Source: Streptomyces buecherae (GTDB taxonomy: Bacteria > Actinomycetota > Actinomycetes > Streptomycetales > Streptomycetaceae). From it: a stretch of DNA of 64,000 bases. Position 1 is the stretch's first letter; every line of letters starts with the position of its first letter. Below are positions 6,993 through 15,290 of this stretch, piece after piece. The notes beneath the pieces are model-generated. The model made no database searches. It saw nothing but the letters and a program-made list of their open reading frames with translations, and had not been told where the DNA came from. A program made the position numbers and the translations under genes. The stretch spans positions 4,124,501-4,188,500 of the forward strand of contig NZ_CP060404.1 in assembly GCF_014295035.1 (NCBI RefSeq). Direction: 5' to 3'.

Positions 6993-9383
6993 TTGGAATT
7001 CTCACTGCTGGGCCCGGTCGCCGTGCGGACCGCGCACGGTGACCTGCCGCTCGGCCCGGCCAAACGGCGCAGCGTACTGGCCATGCTGCTGCTCCAGGCG
7101 AACACCACGGTGCCGGTGGAGCGGCTGATCACCGCGCTGTGGGAGGACGATCCGCCCGAGCACGCCCGCACCGTCGTCCAGGGCCACGTCTCGCGGCTGC
7201 GGGCCACGCTCGCGGACGGTGGCGCGCACACCTACGGGGTCGAGCTGACGACGCAGGGTTCGGCATACCTGCTGCGGCTGCCGGCCGAGCGGGTGGACGC
7301 GCACCGGTTCGAGGAACTGGTGGCCCGCGCCCGCGAGATGACCGGCTGGCGGGACGCGGCCGGTCGCCCGGGGCAGGGCGCCGGCCCGACCGCCGGCCCG
7401 GGCGGGGCGGGCGCGGCGGCCGACGCCGTGCCGATGCTGCGCGAGGCGCTGGGCCTGTGGCGCGGCCCCGCCCTGACCGGCACCGTGACCAGCCCGCCGT
7501 ACGCGGCGGCGGCGCACGCCCTGGAGGAGCGGCGGCTGTCGGCGGTGGAGGCGCTGGCGTACGCGCACGAGGAGCTAGGGCAGTACGACGTGGCCGCCGC
7601 CGTGCTGCACACCGAGGCCGTCGCGCACCCGCTGCGCGAGGGCCTGATCGCGACGCTGATGCGCGCCCTGTACCGGGCGGGCCGGCAGTCGGACGCGCTC
7701 GGCTGGTACCACCGCACCCGCGGGCTGCTCAGCGACGAACTCGGCGTGGACCCGGGCGAGGGGCTGCGCCGCGCGTACGAGGAGATCCTGAACGCGGACG
7801 CGGCGGTGCCCGCCCAGCGCGCGCCGGGGGGCCAGCGACCCGCCGCGCCCCGTGGCAGGGCGCCGGGCGGCGGCACGGCCGCGGGCCAGGGCCCGGGCGA
7901 TCCGCGGGTCGGCCGGGCCGCCCCCGCCGCCGAGAGCGGCCCCTACGGCGGCGAGCGGGCCCCGTACGGCGCGGGCGCCCAGGCGGCCCCGGCCACGGCC
8001 CAGCCGGCGGCGCGGCCAGGGGCCCAGCCGGGCGCCGGGCCGCACGGTGACGGTGGGTACCCGGCCGGGTCCTACCCGCCGGCCGACGGCGGGCCGGCCG
8101 GTGCCGCGTACCCGCCGGCCGAGGCGTACCCGCCGGCACCCCAGCCCCCGGGCGAGGGCGCGGGCGCTGCGGGCGTCGCGGCTCCCGGGGGCCCCGGGGG
8201 TTCCGGGAGCGCGGTCGGTGCCGGGCAGCCCGGTGCGTACCCGCCGGGCGGCGGCGACGGGGCGCGGGCCGGGGCGAGCGCGCCGTGGCTGTTGCCCCGG
8301 CCGCCCACCCGGTTCCGTGGCCGGCAGGCCGAACTGGAGGCGCTGAGCGCGCTGGTGCGTACGCCGGCGCCGGGCGAGGCGCCCATCGCGCTGATCACCG
8401 GTCCGGCCGGGGTCGGCAAGACGGCGTTCGCCGTGCACTGGGCGCACCAGCACGCCGCCGCCTACCCGGACGGGCTGCTCTTCGCGGACCTGCGCGGCTT
8501 CGGCGAGCGCGAGGAGGCCCCGCCCGTCGAGGTGTTGCGGGACTTCCTGCTGGCCCTCGGCACGCCGCCGGACCGCATCCCGGGATCGCCGGAGAGCGCC
8601 GCGGCGCTGTACCGGTCCCGGGTCGCCGGGCGGCGGCTGCTGGTCGTCCTCGACAACGCGCGCAGCTCCGCGCAGGTGCGGCCGTTGCTGCCGGGCGGCG
8701 GTCAGGGCGCGGACTCGGCCTGCGTGACGCTGGTGACCAGCCGCAGCCGGCTCGACGGCCTGGTGGCCACCGACGCCGCGCGGCCGGTGCCGTTGCAGGC
8801 GCTGACCCCGCAGGACGGCGTGGACCTGTTGACGGCCATGCTCGGCGGCGACCGGGTCGCCGACGATCCGGACGCCGCGCGGGAGTTGGTGGACCTGTGC
8901 GACGGGCTGCCGCTCGCGCTGCGGGCCGCCTCCGCGCAGCTCACCGCGCGGCCGAGGTGGCGGCTCGGCCGGCTGGCCTCGGCGCTCCGGGACGAGCAGC
9001 GGCGGCTGGCCCTGTTGTCGGCCGAGGACACCGGCATCGCCGCCGCGCTGCGGATGTCGGTGGCCCGGCTCTCGGCGGACGACGCGCGGCTGTTGGCCGC
9101 GCTCGGTTCGGGGTTCGACCGGCACGTGGAGGCCACGGCGGTGGCGGCGTTCGCCGGCTCCGACCCGGACGTGACGCTGGACGGTCTCGACCGGCTCGCC
9201 GAGATGCACCTGGTCGACGAGGAGGCCACCGGCCGCTACACGATGAGCGACCTGGTCAAGCTGTTCGCCAGGGACGGCAAGACGAGCGGCGGCCAGCCCC
9301 GGCCGCCGGGCACGCCCCCGGCCGCACCCCCGCCGCCCGGGTCGCCGCCCTCGTCCGGGCCGCCGCCGGAGAGCGGAGGCTAA
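6993..9383 (+). CDS. AfsR-like SARP transcriptional regulator (BTAD + P-loop ATPase)
   Basis: 796 residues from a TTG start that has a good GGAGGG ribosome site at 6982-6987 inside the preceding gene. Order: winged-helix DNA-binding domain (1-95, LEFSLLGPVAV... KRRSVLAMLLLQAN), bacterial transcriptional activation domain (about 100-265), a Gly/Ala/Pro/Tyr-rich linker of about 160 residues, then an STAND/NB-ARC ATPase with Walker A GPAGVGKT near 470 and LLVVLDNA, and a proline-rich tail. AfsR-type proteins activate antibiotic genes in response to phosphorylation or nucleotides. No TPR region is present, unlike AfsR itself (about 990 residues). No biosynthetic cluster is adjacent, so the target is unknown. 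Confidence 0.85.
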   Translation: MEFSLLGPVAVRTAHGDLPLGPAKRRSVLAMLLLQANTTVPVERLITALWEDDPPEHARTVVQGHVSRLRATLADGGAHTYGVELTTQGSAYLLRLPAERVDAHRFEELVARAREMTGWRDAAGRPGQGAGPTAGPGGAGAAADAVPMLREALGLWRGPALTGTVTSPPYAAAAHALEERRLSAVEALAYAHEELGQYDVAAAVLHTEAVAHPLREGLIATLMRALYRAGRQSDALGWYHRTRGLLSDELGVDPGEGLRRAYEEILNADAAVPAQRAPGGQRPAAPRGRAPGGGTAAGQGPGDPRVGRAAPAAESGPYGGERAPYGAGAQAAPATAQPAARPGAQPGAGPHGDGGYPAGSYPPADGGPAGAAYPPAEAYPPAPQPPGEGAGAAGVAAPGGPGGSGSAVGAGQPGAYPPGGGDGARAGASAPWLLPRPPTRFRGRQAELEALSALVRTPAPGEAPIALITGPAGVGKTAFAVHWAHQHAAAYPDGLLFADLRGFGEREEAPPVEVLRDFLLALGTPPDRIPGSPESAAALYRSRVAGRRLLVVLDNARSSAQVRPLLPGGGQGADSACVTLVTSRSRLDGLVATDAARPVPLQALTPQDGVDLLTAMLGGDRVADDPDAARELVDLCDGLPLALRAASAQLTARPRWRLGRLASALRDEQRRLALLSAEDTGIAAALRMSVARLSADDARLLAALGSGFDRHVEATAVAAFAGSDPDVTLDGLDRLAEMHLVDEEATGRYTMSDLVKLFARDGKTSGGQPRPPGTPPAAPPPPGSPPSSGPPPESGG

Positions 9384-9412
9384 CGCACCACTGTCCGCGC
9401 GGAATCGAACAC

Positions 9413-9438
9413 AGCGGGGCCGCCCCTGGGGGCGGCCC
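9413..9438 (+). terminator. Hairpin after SARP gene
   Basis: CGGGGCCGCCCC pairs with GGGGCGGCCCCG around TG, 29 bases past the stop at 9383. Confidence 0.75.
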
Positions 9439-9528
9439 CGTCGCGCGTCTGGGCGTTGGTGGGTGTGGGTGAGCGGTGCCCACGGCGGTCAATTACCCCG
9501 CAGAGAGGGTCGTTTGTGCTGGCCAGGT

Positions 9529-9561
9529 TGCTAACGCGGGCCTGTTAGGCAGGGGTTAGCA
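9529..9561. promoter_or_regulatory. TGCTAAC...GTTAGCA inverted repeat before the DUF4232 gene
   Basis: TGCTAAC (9529-9535) and GTTAGCA (9555-9561) are 7-bp complementary arms about 70 bases upstream of the lipoprotein start, with a further TGTTAGG between them. Possibly an operator; no regulator is linked. Confidence 0.35.
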
Positions 9562-9628
9562 GCACGGCAACGGCCCCCGGCAGGCTTGAGCCATACCAAC
9601 CGACCACCGCTCCTGGGGGGACCAGAAC

Positions 9629-10474
9629 ATGTCGCACACCACCGCCACCGCCAGCAAGACCGCCCGCGCCGCCCGCACCGGCCGCCTCCGCGGCAACGCG
9701 GTGCGCATCACCGCCGCCACGGTCACCGCGCTCGCCGCGCTGACGCTGACCGCCTGCGGCTCCGACGACAGTTCCGGCACCAAGACGGAGGGCAAGGCCG
9801 ACTCCACCCCGTCGCTGGAGGCGGCGGCGAAGGACGCGAACGCCAAGAACGGCGCCGACAGCGGTGCCGACACGGACGGCAAGGGCGACTCCCCGGTCGG
9901 TCAGGGAAGCGGCACGGGCGGCGCGGACAGCGCGGGCGGCACGGACAGCGCCGGCCAGGACGCCACGGAGACCGGCGGCAAGGGCCCGGGCGTCGAGGGC
10001 GCCAAGGAGCAGCCGACCGACACCACCTCCGACGCCGGCGCGGACGGCGAGGACGGCGGCCCGACCGACAAGCCCTGCACGGTCGCGGACACCCGGATCA
10101 CGCTGGAGCACACGGGCGGCACGATCCCCGCGATCACCCTGAAGCTCACCAACACCGGCTCCACCGCCTGCAACGCGTACCACGTCCCGCTCATCGGCTA
10201 CCCGGACGCGCAGGCGCCGCTCGCGGTGGGCGGGGACAAGCCGCACGCCGTGCGGACGGTGGCGCCCGGCGAGAGCACGACCGCCACCATCGGCCTCGGC
10301 AGCGAGGACGGCTCCACCCCGCACCGCGAGAAGCAGCTCACGGTCACCCTCGTGGACGCCGACAACCAGCCCCTGTCGGGCGAGGCGACCGTCTCCGCGC
10401 CGGCCGGTGCCGGACTCCTCCTCGACGACGACTCCTCGGTCACCTACTGGGGCACCGGCCTGGACTCCCTGTAA
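9629..10474 (+). CDS. DUF4232 domain lipoprotein
   Basis: 281-residue secreted lipoprotein. A basic N-terminus, hydrophobic stretch and lipobox LTAC place the lipidated cysteine at residue 43. Residues about 45-145 are a low-complexity Gly/Asp/Thr/Lys spacer. The C-terminal 130 residues match DUF4232, a beta-sandwich common on Streptomyces surfaces: CTVADTRITLEHTGG, LKLTNTGSTACNAYHVP, a basic-hydrophobic APGESTTATIGL strand. Two cysteines could form a disulfide. The ribosome site is GGGGGA before the ATG at 9629. Function unknown; likely cell-wall associated. Confidence 0.85.
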   Translation: MSHTTATASKTARAARTGRLRGNAVRITAATVTALAALTLTACGSDDSSGTKTEGKADSTPSLEAAAKDANAKNGADSGADTDGKGDSPVGQGSGTGGADSAGGTDSAGQDATETGGKGPGVEGAKEQPTDTTSDAGADGEDGGPTDKPCTVADTRITLEHTGGTIPAITLKLTNTGSTACNAYHVPLIGYPDAQAPLAVGGDKPHAVRTVAPGESTTATIGLGSEDGSTPHREKQLTVTLVDADNQPLSGEATVSAPAGAGLLLDDDSSVTYWGTGLDSL

Positions 10475-10607
10475 GCACCCACCGCGGGGCGCCTGACCCA
10501 CGCCCCGCGCTCCCGTCAGCCGACGGACCCGGCGCCACGCGCCGGACCCGAGCCGGCGGAGACGGGCCCACCGGCACACCCCCGAAGCCGTCGCCCCGTC
10601 GTCCGCC

Positions 10608-10642
10608 CGAAGGCCCGCCCCGAGATCCGGGGCGGGCCTTCG
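10608..10642. terminator. Bidirectional hairpin between convergent genes
   Basis: CGAAGGCCCGCCCCG pairs exactly with CGGGGCGGGCCTTCG around five bases, between the DUF4232 gene (plus) and the fasciclin gene (minus), so it can serve both. Confidence 0.85.
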
Positions 10643-10660
10643 TCACGTCGTCGCTCGACG

Positions 10661-11335
10661 TCACATCGGGGGCATGAGCACCGAGTCGACGATGTGCACG
10701 GTGGCGTTGGAGGTCCGCACGTCACCGCAGACCACGGTGGAGCTGTCGTTGACCTTGAAGCTCTCGCCCGATCCCGCGGTGGTCAGCGGGCTCTTGGCCA
10801 GCGTCGGGTACGAGCCCTTGGCCAGCTTCTCCGGCGGCAGCGGCTGGCCGACGACGTGGTAGGTCAGCACCTTCTTCAGCATGGCCTTGTCGCTCATCAC
10901 CTTGTCCAGGTCGGCCTTCGGGATCTTGGCGAAGGCGTCGTTGGTGGGGGCGAAGACGGTGATGTTCTCGGCGCTGTTCAACGTCTCGACCAGGCCGGCC
11001 TTCTGCACGGCCGAGACGAGGGTGGACAGCTCCGGGTTGTTGGACGCCGCGGTGGCGACCGGGTCCTTGGCCATGCCGTCGAAGCTGCCGGAGCCCTCAT
11101 CGGGGACCGAGGCACAGGCCGGGCCGAACGGCTTGGCCATGGCGTTGTCGGCCGAGCCCGTCTCCTCCTGCGGCGCGCCGGGCTTCTCCTTCGCCGACGC
11201 GGAGCTGTCCGCACCGCTGTCCTTGTCCTTGTCGCCGCCGTCGTCCGAGCACGCGGTCAGCGTCAGCGGCAGCGCCGCCGCCGCCACGAGGGCGAGCGCG
11301 AGACGGCCGGTGCGGCGGGTGCGGAGGGTGGTGCG
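10661..11335 (-). CDS. Fasciclin (FAS1) domain lipoprotein, MPT83/MPT70-like
   Basis: 224 residues. The signal peptide ends in lipobox LTAC with cysteine 30, followed by an Asp/Lys/Ser-rich spacer, then one FAS1 domain from about 95 to the end (NNPELSTLVSAVQKAGLVETL, ITVFAPTNDAFAKIP, LTYHVVGQ, HIVDSVLMPP). FAS1 proteins mediate adhesion; mycobacterial MPT70/MPT83 are the closest functional analogues and are controlled by SigK. The ATG at 11335 has an AAGGAG site. It is divergent from a SigK-like sigma factor and carries the same promoter-like element (11533-11562), leaving a leader of about 190 bases. Confidence 0.88.
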   Translation of the reverse strand, partial: RTTLRTRRTGRLALALVAAAALPLTLTACSDDGGDKDKDSGADSSASAKEKPGAPQEETGSADNAMAKPFGPACASVPDEGSGSFDGMAKDPVATAASNNPELSTLVSAVQKAGLVETLNSAENITVFAPTNDAFAKIPKADLDKVMSDKAMLKKVLTYHVVGQPLPPEKLAKGSYPTLAKSPLTTAGSGESFKVNDSSTVVCGDVRTSNATVHIVDSVLMPPM

Positions 11336-11532
11336 CATGGTGGTGCTCCTTCGGGAGGTTGCGGGGATGTCGGGCGCGGTCGTCGGGGGCGGACGGGTGC
11401 CGGTTCGTGGGGCCGCCGTCTCCGGGGCCCGGCCGCCGTGCCCCGGAAACGGCGGGTTCGCGTCGCGCACCGGAGGGCGCCGTGGCCGTCCGGTGTGCGG
11501 CGGGAGTGGTCTTCGGTGAGCCGTCACACTCG

Positions 11533-11562
11533 CTATTCGGAGCGCCGCCCCGGGCGGATTGG
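11533..11562 (-). promoter_or_regulatory. Predicted SigK-type promoter for fasciclin gene
   Basis: On the minus strand CCAATCC (11562-11556), 15 bases, then CCGAATAG (11540-11533). This resembles the mycobacterial SigK promoter as I recall it (CCATCC and CCGAAT). The same -35 word and spacing recur at 11680-11709 and 15119-15148. Confidence 0.65.
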
Positions 11563-11679
11563 CCGTTCTTCCGAAAGAGTGGGACCGGGCCGCCCGCCGG
11601 GCCGTACGCCCCCCGGGCCGCGCCGTACGCCCCCGCGCCGCCGCGCGCTCCCCCCGCGTCCGTCGCGGCGCGGACGGGA

Positions 11680-11709
11680 CCAATCCGGAGCGCCGACGGC
11701 TACGAACAG
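11680..11709 (+). promoter_or_regulatory. Predicted SigK-type autoregulatory promoter for sigK-rskA
   Basis: CCAATCC (11680-11686), 15 bases, then ACGAACAG (11702-11709), about 49 bases before the sigma factor GTG. The -35 word and spacing are identical to the divergent fasciclin promoter, which suggests that the sigma factor drives its own operon. Confidence 0.65.
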
Positions 11710-11757
11710 ACAGCGGGCCCGCGACAGCGGGCGGCCGACCACGGAAAGGGCGACATC

Positions 11758-12342
11758 GTGCGAGAACCCGTACGCATCGGCGGCACCGCCGGGCACGGGC
11801 CTGGCCTCACGGAGTTGTTGGAACGGGTCGCCCAGGGCGACCAGGAAGCCTTCGCCCACGTCTACGACGCCGTCGCGGGGCCCGTGCTGGGCCTGGTACG
11901 CCGGGTGCTGTGTGACCCCGCGCAGTCGGAGGAGGTCACCCAGGAGGTGCTGGTCGAGGTCTGGCGGACCGCGGCCCGCTTCCAGGCTGACCGGGGCTCC
12001 GCGATGACCTGGGTGATGACGCTCGCCCACCGCCGTGCCGTGGACCGGGTCCGCTCGGCCCAGGCCCGGGTGGACCGCGAGGAACGGGTCGCCCGGCTCG
12101 ACCACACCCCCGCCTTCGACGACGTGACCGAACAGGTCGAGAGCCGACTGGAGCGGGAACAGGTACGCCGTTGCCTCGGCGGCCTCACCGAGCGGCAGCG
12201 GCAGGCGGTGACCCTCGCCTACTACCGGGGCCTGACCTACCGTGAGGTGGCGGAGCTGCTGAAGCTGCCGCTGGGCACCATCAAGACGAGGATGCGGGAC
12301 GGGCTCATCCGTCTCCGCGACTGCCTGGGAGGCACCGCATGA
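11758..12342 (+). CDS. sigK: ECF RNA polymerase sigma factor, SigK-like
   Basis: 194 residues. The GTG at 11758 follows GGAAAGGG. Region 2 is visible as the segment from YDAVAGPVLGLVRRVL to QEVLVEVWRTAARF, then WVMTLAHRRAVDRVRS; region 4 is LTERQRQAVTLAYYRGLTYREVAELLKLPLGTIKTRMRDGL, with the helix-turn-helix for -35 recognition. Length and sequence fit the SigK branch of ECF factors. The 3' end overlaps the rskA-like gene by ATGA, so the anti-sigma factor is translationally coupled. Linkage to FAS1 and DipZ genes supports the SigK assignment; the symbol is by analogy with Mycobacterium. Confidence 0.88.
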   Translation: MREPVRIGGTAGHGPGLTELLERVAQGDQEAFAHVYDAVAGPVLGLVRRVLCDPAQSEEVTQEVLVEVWRTAARFQADRGSAMTWVMTLAHRRAVDRVRSAQARVDREERVARLDHTPAFDDVTEQVESRLEREQVRRCLGGLTERQRQAVTLAYYRGLTYREVAELLKLPLGTIKTRMRDGLIRLRDCLGGTA

Positions 12343-13094
12343 ACGCCGCGGACCTGCACACGCTGACCGGCGCCTACGCCCTGCACGCCCTGCCCGAGCC
12401 GGAGCGCGCGCGCTTCGAACGCCACCTGGCGGACTGCGCGGCCTGTGCGCGGGAGGTCCGCGAGTTCGCCGGGACGGCCACCCGGCTCGGTCTGGCCGCC
12501 TCGCTCGTCCCGCCTCCCGCGATGCGCGAACGCGTGCTGCGCGGCATCACCGCCGTACGCCAGGTGCCGCCCGACGACCCCCGGCGGGCGTCGGGCGGCG
12601 GGCGCGGCGCGACGTGGTTCGCCCGGCGCGCGACACACCTGGCGCTGGCGGCCTGCGTGACCGTGGCGGCCGGCCTGGGCGGCGTCGCGGTCTGGCAGCA
12701 CCACGAGGCCGAGCAGGCCCGCGACGGCGCCGAACGGGTCCAGCGGCAGGCGCGGGCGCTGGCCCGGGTGCTCGCGGCGCCGGACGCCGCCATGACCAGC
12801 GGCCGGATCGAGGACGGCGGCGTCGCCACCGTCGTCGCCTCCCGCTCCCAGGACCGGGCCGCCGTGATCGCCGACGCCCGGCGGCTGCCGGCGGACAGGG
12901 TCTACCAGATGTGGTTCGACGACGGCGGGGTCATGCGCCCGGCCGGGCTGCTGGGTCGTGGCGGCACCGGCACCAGTGCCGTCATGAGCGGTGCCGTGGA
13001 CGGCGCGCGCGGCATGGGCATCACCGTGGAGCCCGCGGGCGGCTCGCCACGCCCGACGACCGAGCCGGTGGCGGCGTTGGAACTGCCCGGCTAG
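12339..13094 (+). CDS. rskA: Anti-sigma-K factor, RskA-like (zinc-finger type)
   Basis: 251-residue single-pass membrane protein that would hold SigK inactive until proteolysis. N-terminal cytoplasmic anti-sigma domain: LHTLTGAYALHALPEPERARFERHL, with the zinc motif H-x3-C-x2-C in HLADCAACAREV. A transmembrane helix lies near 100-120 (HLALAACVTVAAGLGGVAVW). The extracytoplasmic RskA C-terminal domain carries the family box RVYQMWFDDGGVMRPAGL. The ATG at 12339 overlaps the sigma gene stop. A strong terminator follows, so sigK-rskA is a closed operon. Confidence 0.9.
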   Translation: MNAADLHTLTGAYALHALPEPERARFERHLADCAACAREVREFAGTATRLGLAASLVPPPAMRERVLRGITAVRQVPPDDPRRASGGGRGATWFARRATHLALAACVTVAAGLGGVAVWQHHEAEQARDGAERVQRQARALARVLAAPDAAMTSGRIEDGGVATVVASRSQDRAAVIADARRLPADRVYQMWFDDGGVMRPAGLLGRGGTGTSAVMSGAVDGARGMGITVEPAGGSPRPTTEPVAALELPG

Positions 13095-13114
13095 CGCCCG
13101 GCACGCACGCGCGC

Positions 13115-13153
13115 GGCGCGGATGTCGGCCCGGTCGGGGCCGACATCCGCGCC
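13115..13153 (+). terminator. Hairpin after rskA
   Basis: GGCGCGGATGTCGGCC (13115-13130) pairs exactly with 13138-13153 around seven bases. Confidence 0.85.
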
Positions 13154-13260
13154 GTCGTGTTGATGGGGTCAGTCGTGTTGGTGGGGTCAGCCGGGTTAGG
13201 GAGGCCAGCCGACTCAGTGGGGGGCGGCCGAGCGGGCCCGCCGCCCGGCCGCCGGTCGGA

Positions 13261-15069
13261 TCAGCCGAAGGTGAAGGCGTACGCCTCGATCCCCGGAGCG
13301 GGGCGCACCTCAAGGCGGGCCCGGTGCGCGTCGTCCTCGTCGACGAGCGTGTGGAGCGTGGGGGTCCCGTCGACCTGGATCGTCCGGGTGAGCCTGCCGT
13401 CCACCAGGACCTCCACCGGACCCTGACCGGCGAGGACCAGATGGACCTTCCTGGCCCGGTAGTCCAGGGCGATCCGCGCCCCCGGGCCCGCGGTGAAGTG
13501 CTCGTACCCGGCCGTCCAGGTGCCGCCCAGGGCGACCGCGTCGCGGGGCAGGTCGGCGGGGAGGCGGTACCGCTTGGCCTTGTCCGCCGCCAGCGGATCA
13601 CCGGCGTAACGGTCGATGCGGTGGGTGCTCAGGTACGTCTCGGGGGTGCGGTCCTCGGTGAGGTCGTCGGTGCGGCCCGTCGTCGCGGCGGGCAGCCGCG
13701 CACCGGGGTCGGCCTGCCGGAGGAGGTCGCGGATCAGGCCCTCGGTCTGCTCGTACTTGCCCTCACCGAAGCGGAAGTAGCGGACGGTGCCGGCGGAGTC
13801 GATGAGGTACTTCGCGGGCCAGTACCGGTTGCGGTAGTTGTCCCAGGTAGCGAGCTTGTTGTCGAGGGCCACCGGGTAGTCGATGCCCATCTTCCGCGTC
13901 TGGTCGGCGACGTTCGACGCGTTCTTCTCGAACGCGAACTCGGGTGAGTGCACCCCGATCACCCGCAGCCCCGCGTCGCGGTAGGCGCGGTCCCACGCCT
14001 TGATGTGCGGCAGGCTGCGCTGGCAGTTGACGCACGAGTAGGTCCAGAAGTCGATGAGGACGACCTTGCCGCGCAGCGCCTCCAGCCTCACCGGCCGTCC
14101 CTGCGGGGTGTTGAGCCACGTGGTGATGCCCTTGAGGCTCGGGGCCCTGCCGCAGGAGCGCAGCTCGTCGACGCCGTCCTCGCACCGGGAGAGTTCCTTG
14201 TTCTCCTTGCCGTAGAGGCCGGAGAGCTTCTGCCGGGCGGTGTCGCTGTCCTCGATGCCGCGCCGCGCGGAGGCCGTGTAGTCGGGCAGGGAGCGCTGGA
14301 TGGCGGCGGTGACGTCGAAGGCCAGCGCGGCGGCCAGCACGATCATCACGGTGCCCGCCGCGATCCGCAGGCCACGGGCGCGGGTGCGGAAGGCGGCGAC
14401 GCGCTCGGAGACCCGGCGCCCGGCGAGCGCGAAGGCCAACAGTGGAATGGCGGTGCCGACGGCGAAGGAGACGGTCAGCGCGACGATGTCGACACTGATC
14501 CGGCCGCGCGCCCCGGCGACGGTGATCGCCGCGAGGACCGGGCCCGCGCAGGGCACGTACAGCAGCCCGAGGCCCGCCCCGAGCGCGAACGCGCTGCCCT
14601 CCTTGCCCACCTGGCGCTGCGGGATGCGCGCGAACGGGCGCTCCAACAGGCTCTCCACCCGGGGGAAGACCAGCCCGAGGCCGATGAGGACCAGCAGCGT
14701 CAGGCCGACGTAACGCAGGATGTCGTCGGGCAGCCCCAGCGCGGAGATCAGCGTCACGCCGAGCAGGGCGAAGAAGCTGAAACTGACGACGAGGCCCGCC
14801 ACGACGGCGTACGGCCGCCGGTTCCGGGTCCGCCGGGCCGTCCCCGGGTCCCCTTCCTGGCCCGCGTCGGCGGTGGCGACCGCGCCCCCCGCGCGCCCGC
14901 CCACCCCGGCCGCCCGACCGCGCGCCCTCGCGCGCCGGGCGCCGCCCGGTGGTGGCTCCTGCCCGCCCGGTCCGCCGGCCAGGAAGACGACGGGCAGGAC
15001 CGGCAGGATGCACGGCGAGACCGCCGTGATGAGACCTCCCAGCAGTCCGATCAGGATCAAGGTGAGCAC
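13261..15069 (-). CDS. dipZ: DipZ-like protein: CcdA membrane domain + thioredoxin domain + C-terminal sandwich
   Basis: 602 residues from a GTG start. The N-terminal CcdA-like electron-transfer domain has cysteines 20 (AVSPCILP) and 174 (YVPCAGPV) in two homologous helices; residues about 33-82 between them are an unusual Arg/Gly/Ala-rich insertion. Residues about 315-450 form an extracytoplasmic TlpA-type thioredoxin with CVNC at 346-349. The C-terminal 150 residues resemble the carbohydrate-binding-like module of M. tuberculosis DipZ. The protein would carry reducing power across the membrane to extracytoplasmic thiols. In mycobacteria dipZ sits between mpt83 and mpt70 in the SigK regulon, matching the fasciclin and SigK genes here. 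It has a SigK-type promoter at 15119-15148. Confidence 0.9.
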   Translation of the reverse strand: MLTLILIGLLGGLITAVSPCILPVLPVVFLAGGPGGQEPPPGGARRARARGRAAGVGGRAGGAVATADAGQEGDPGTARRTRNRRPYAVVAGLVVSFSFFALLGVTLISALGLPDDILRYVGLTLLVLIGLGLVFPRVESLLERPFARIPQRQVGKEGSAFALGAGLGLLYVPCAGPVLAAITVAGARGRISVDIVALTVSFAVGTAIPLLAFALAGRRVSERVAAFRTRARGLRIAAGTVMIVLAAALAFDVTAAIQRSLPDYTASARRGIEDSDTARQKLSGLYGKENKELSRCEDGVDELRSCGRAPSLKGITTWLNTPQGRPVRLEALRGKVVLIDFWTYSCVNCQRSLPHIKAWDRAYRDAGLRVIGVHSPEFAFEKNASNVADQTRKMGIDYPVALDNKLATWDNYRNRYWPAKYLIDSAGTVRYFRFGEGKYEQTEGLIRDLLRQADPGARLPAATTGRTDDLTEDRTPETYLSTHRIDRYAGDPLAADKAKRYRLPADLPRDAVALGGTWTAGYEHFTAGPGARIALDYRARKVHLVLAGQGPVEVLVDGRLTRTIQVDGTPTLHTLVDEDDAHRARLEVRPAPGIEAYAFTFG

Positions 15070-15118
15070 GGGGTCCGCCCTTCGGTCAGGAGACCGGTGG
15101 GCCCGGACTCCTCACCTG

Positions 15119-15148
15119 TACTTCGCGGCTGACGGGCCCGCGGATTGG
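15119..15148 (-). promoter_or_regulatory. Predicted SigK-type promoter for dipZ
   Basis: Minus strand: CCAATCC (15148-15142), 15 bases, GCGAAGTA (15126-15119), placing transcription about 43 bases before the dipZ start. It shares the exact -35 word, spacing and CGAA core with the two promoters at 11.5-11.7 kb; the last bases of the -10 differ. Confidence 0.6.
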
Positions 15149-15213
15149 CACGGCCGCCCGGCGCCGGACTCCGCGCCTGACTCCCGCGCCACGCGCCGCA
15201 CCGGACACGCGTC

Positions 15214-15248
15214 AGCCCGGGCGCGACCTCTCGGCGCGTGCCCGGGCT
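15214..15248 (-). terminator. Hairpin after NHL-thioredoxin gene
   Basis: AGCCCGGGC (15214-15222) and its complement at 15240-15248, below the stop at 15291 and above the dipZ promoter, so it separates the two units. Confidence 0.65.
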
Positions 15249-15290
15249 TCCTCGTCCTGCCGCTCCGCCGCCCCCCGCGCGGGGGCTCCG

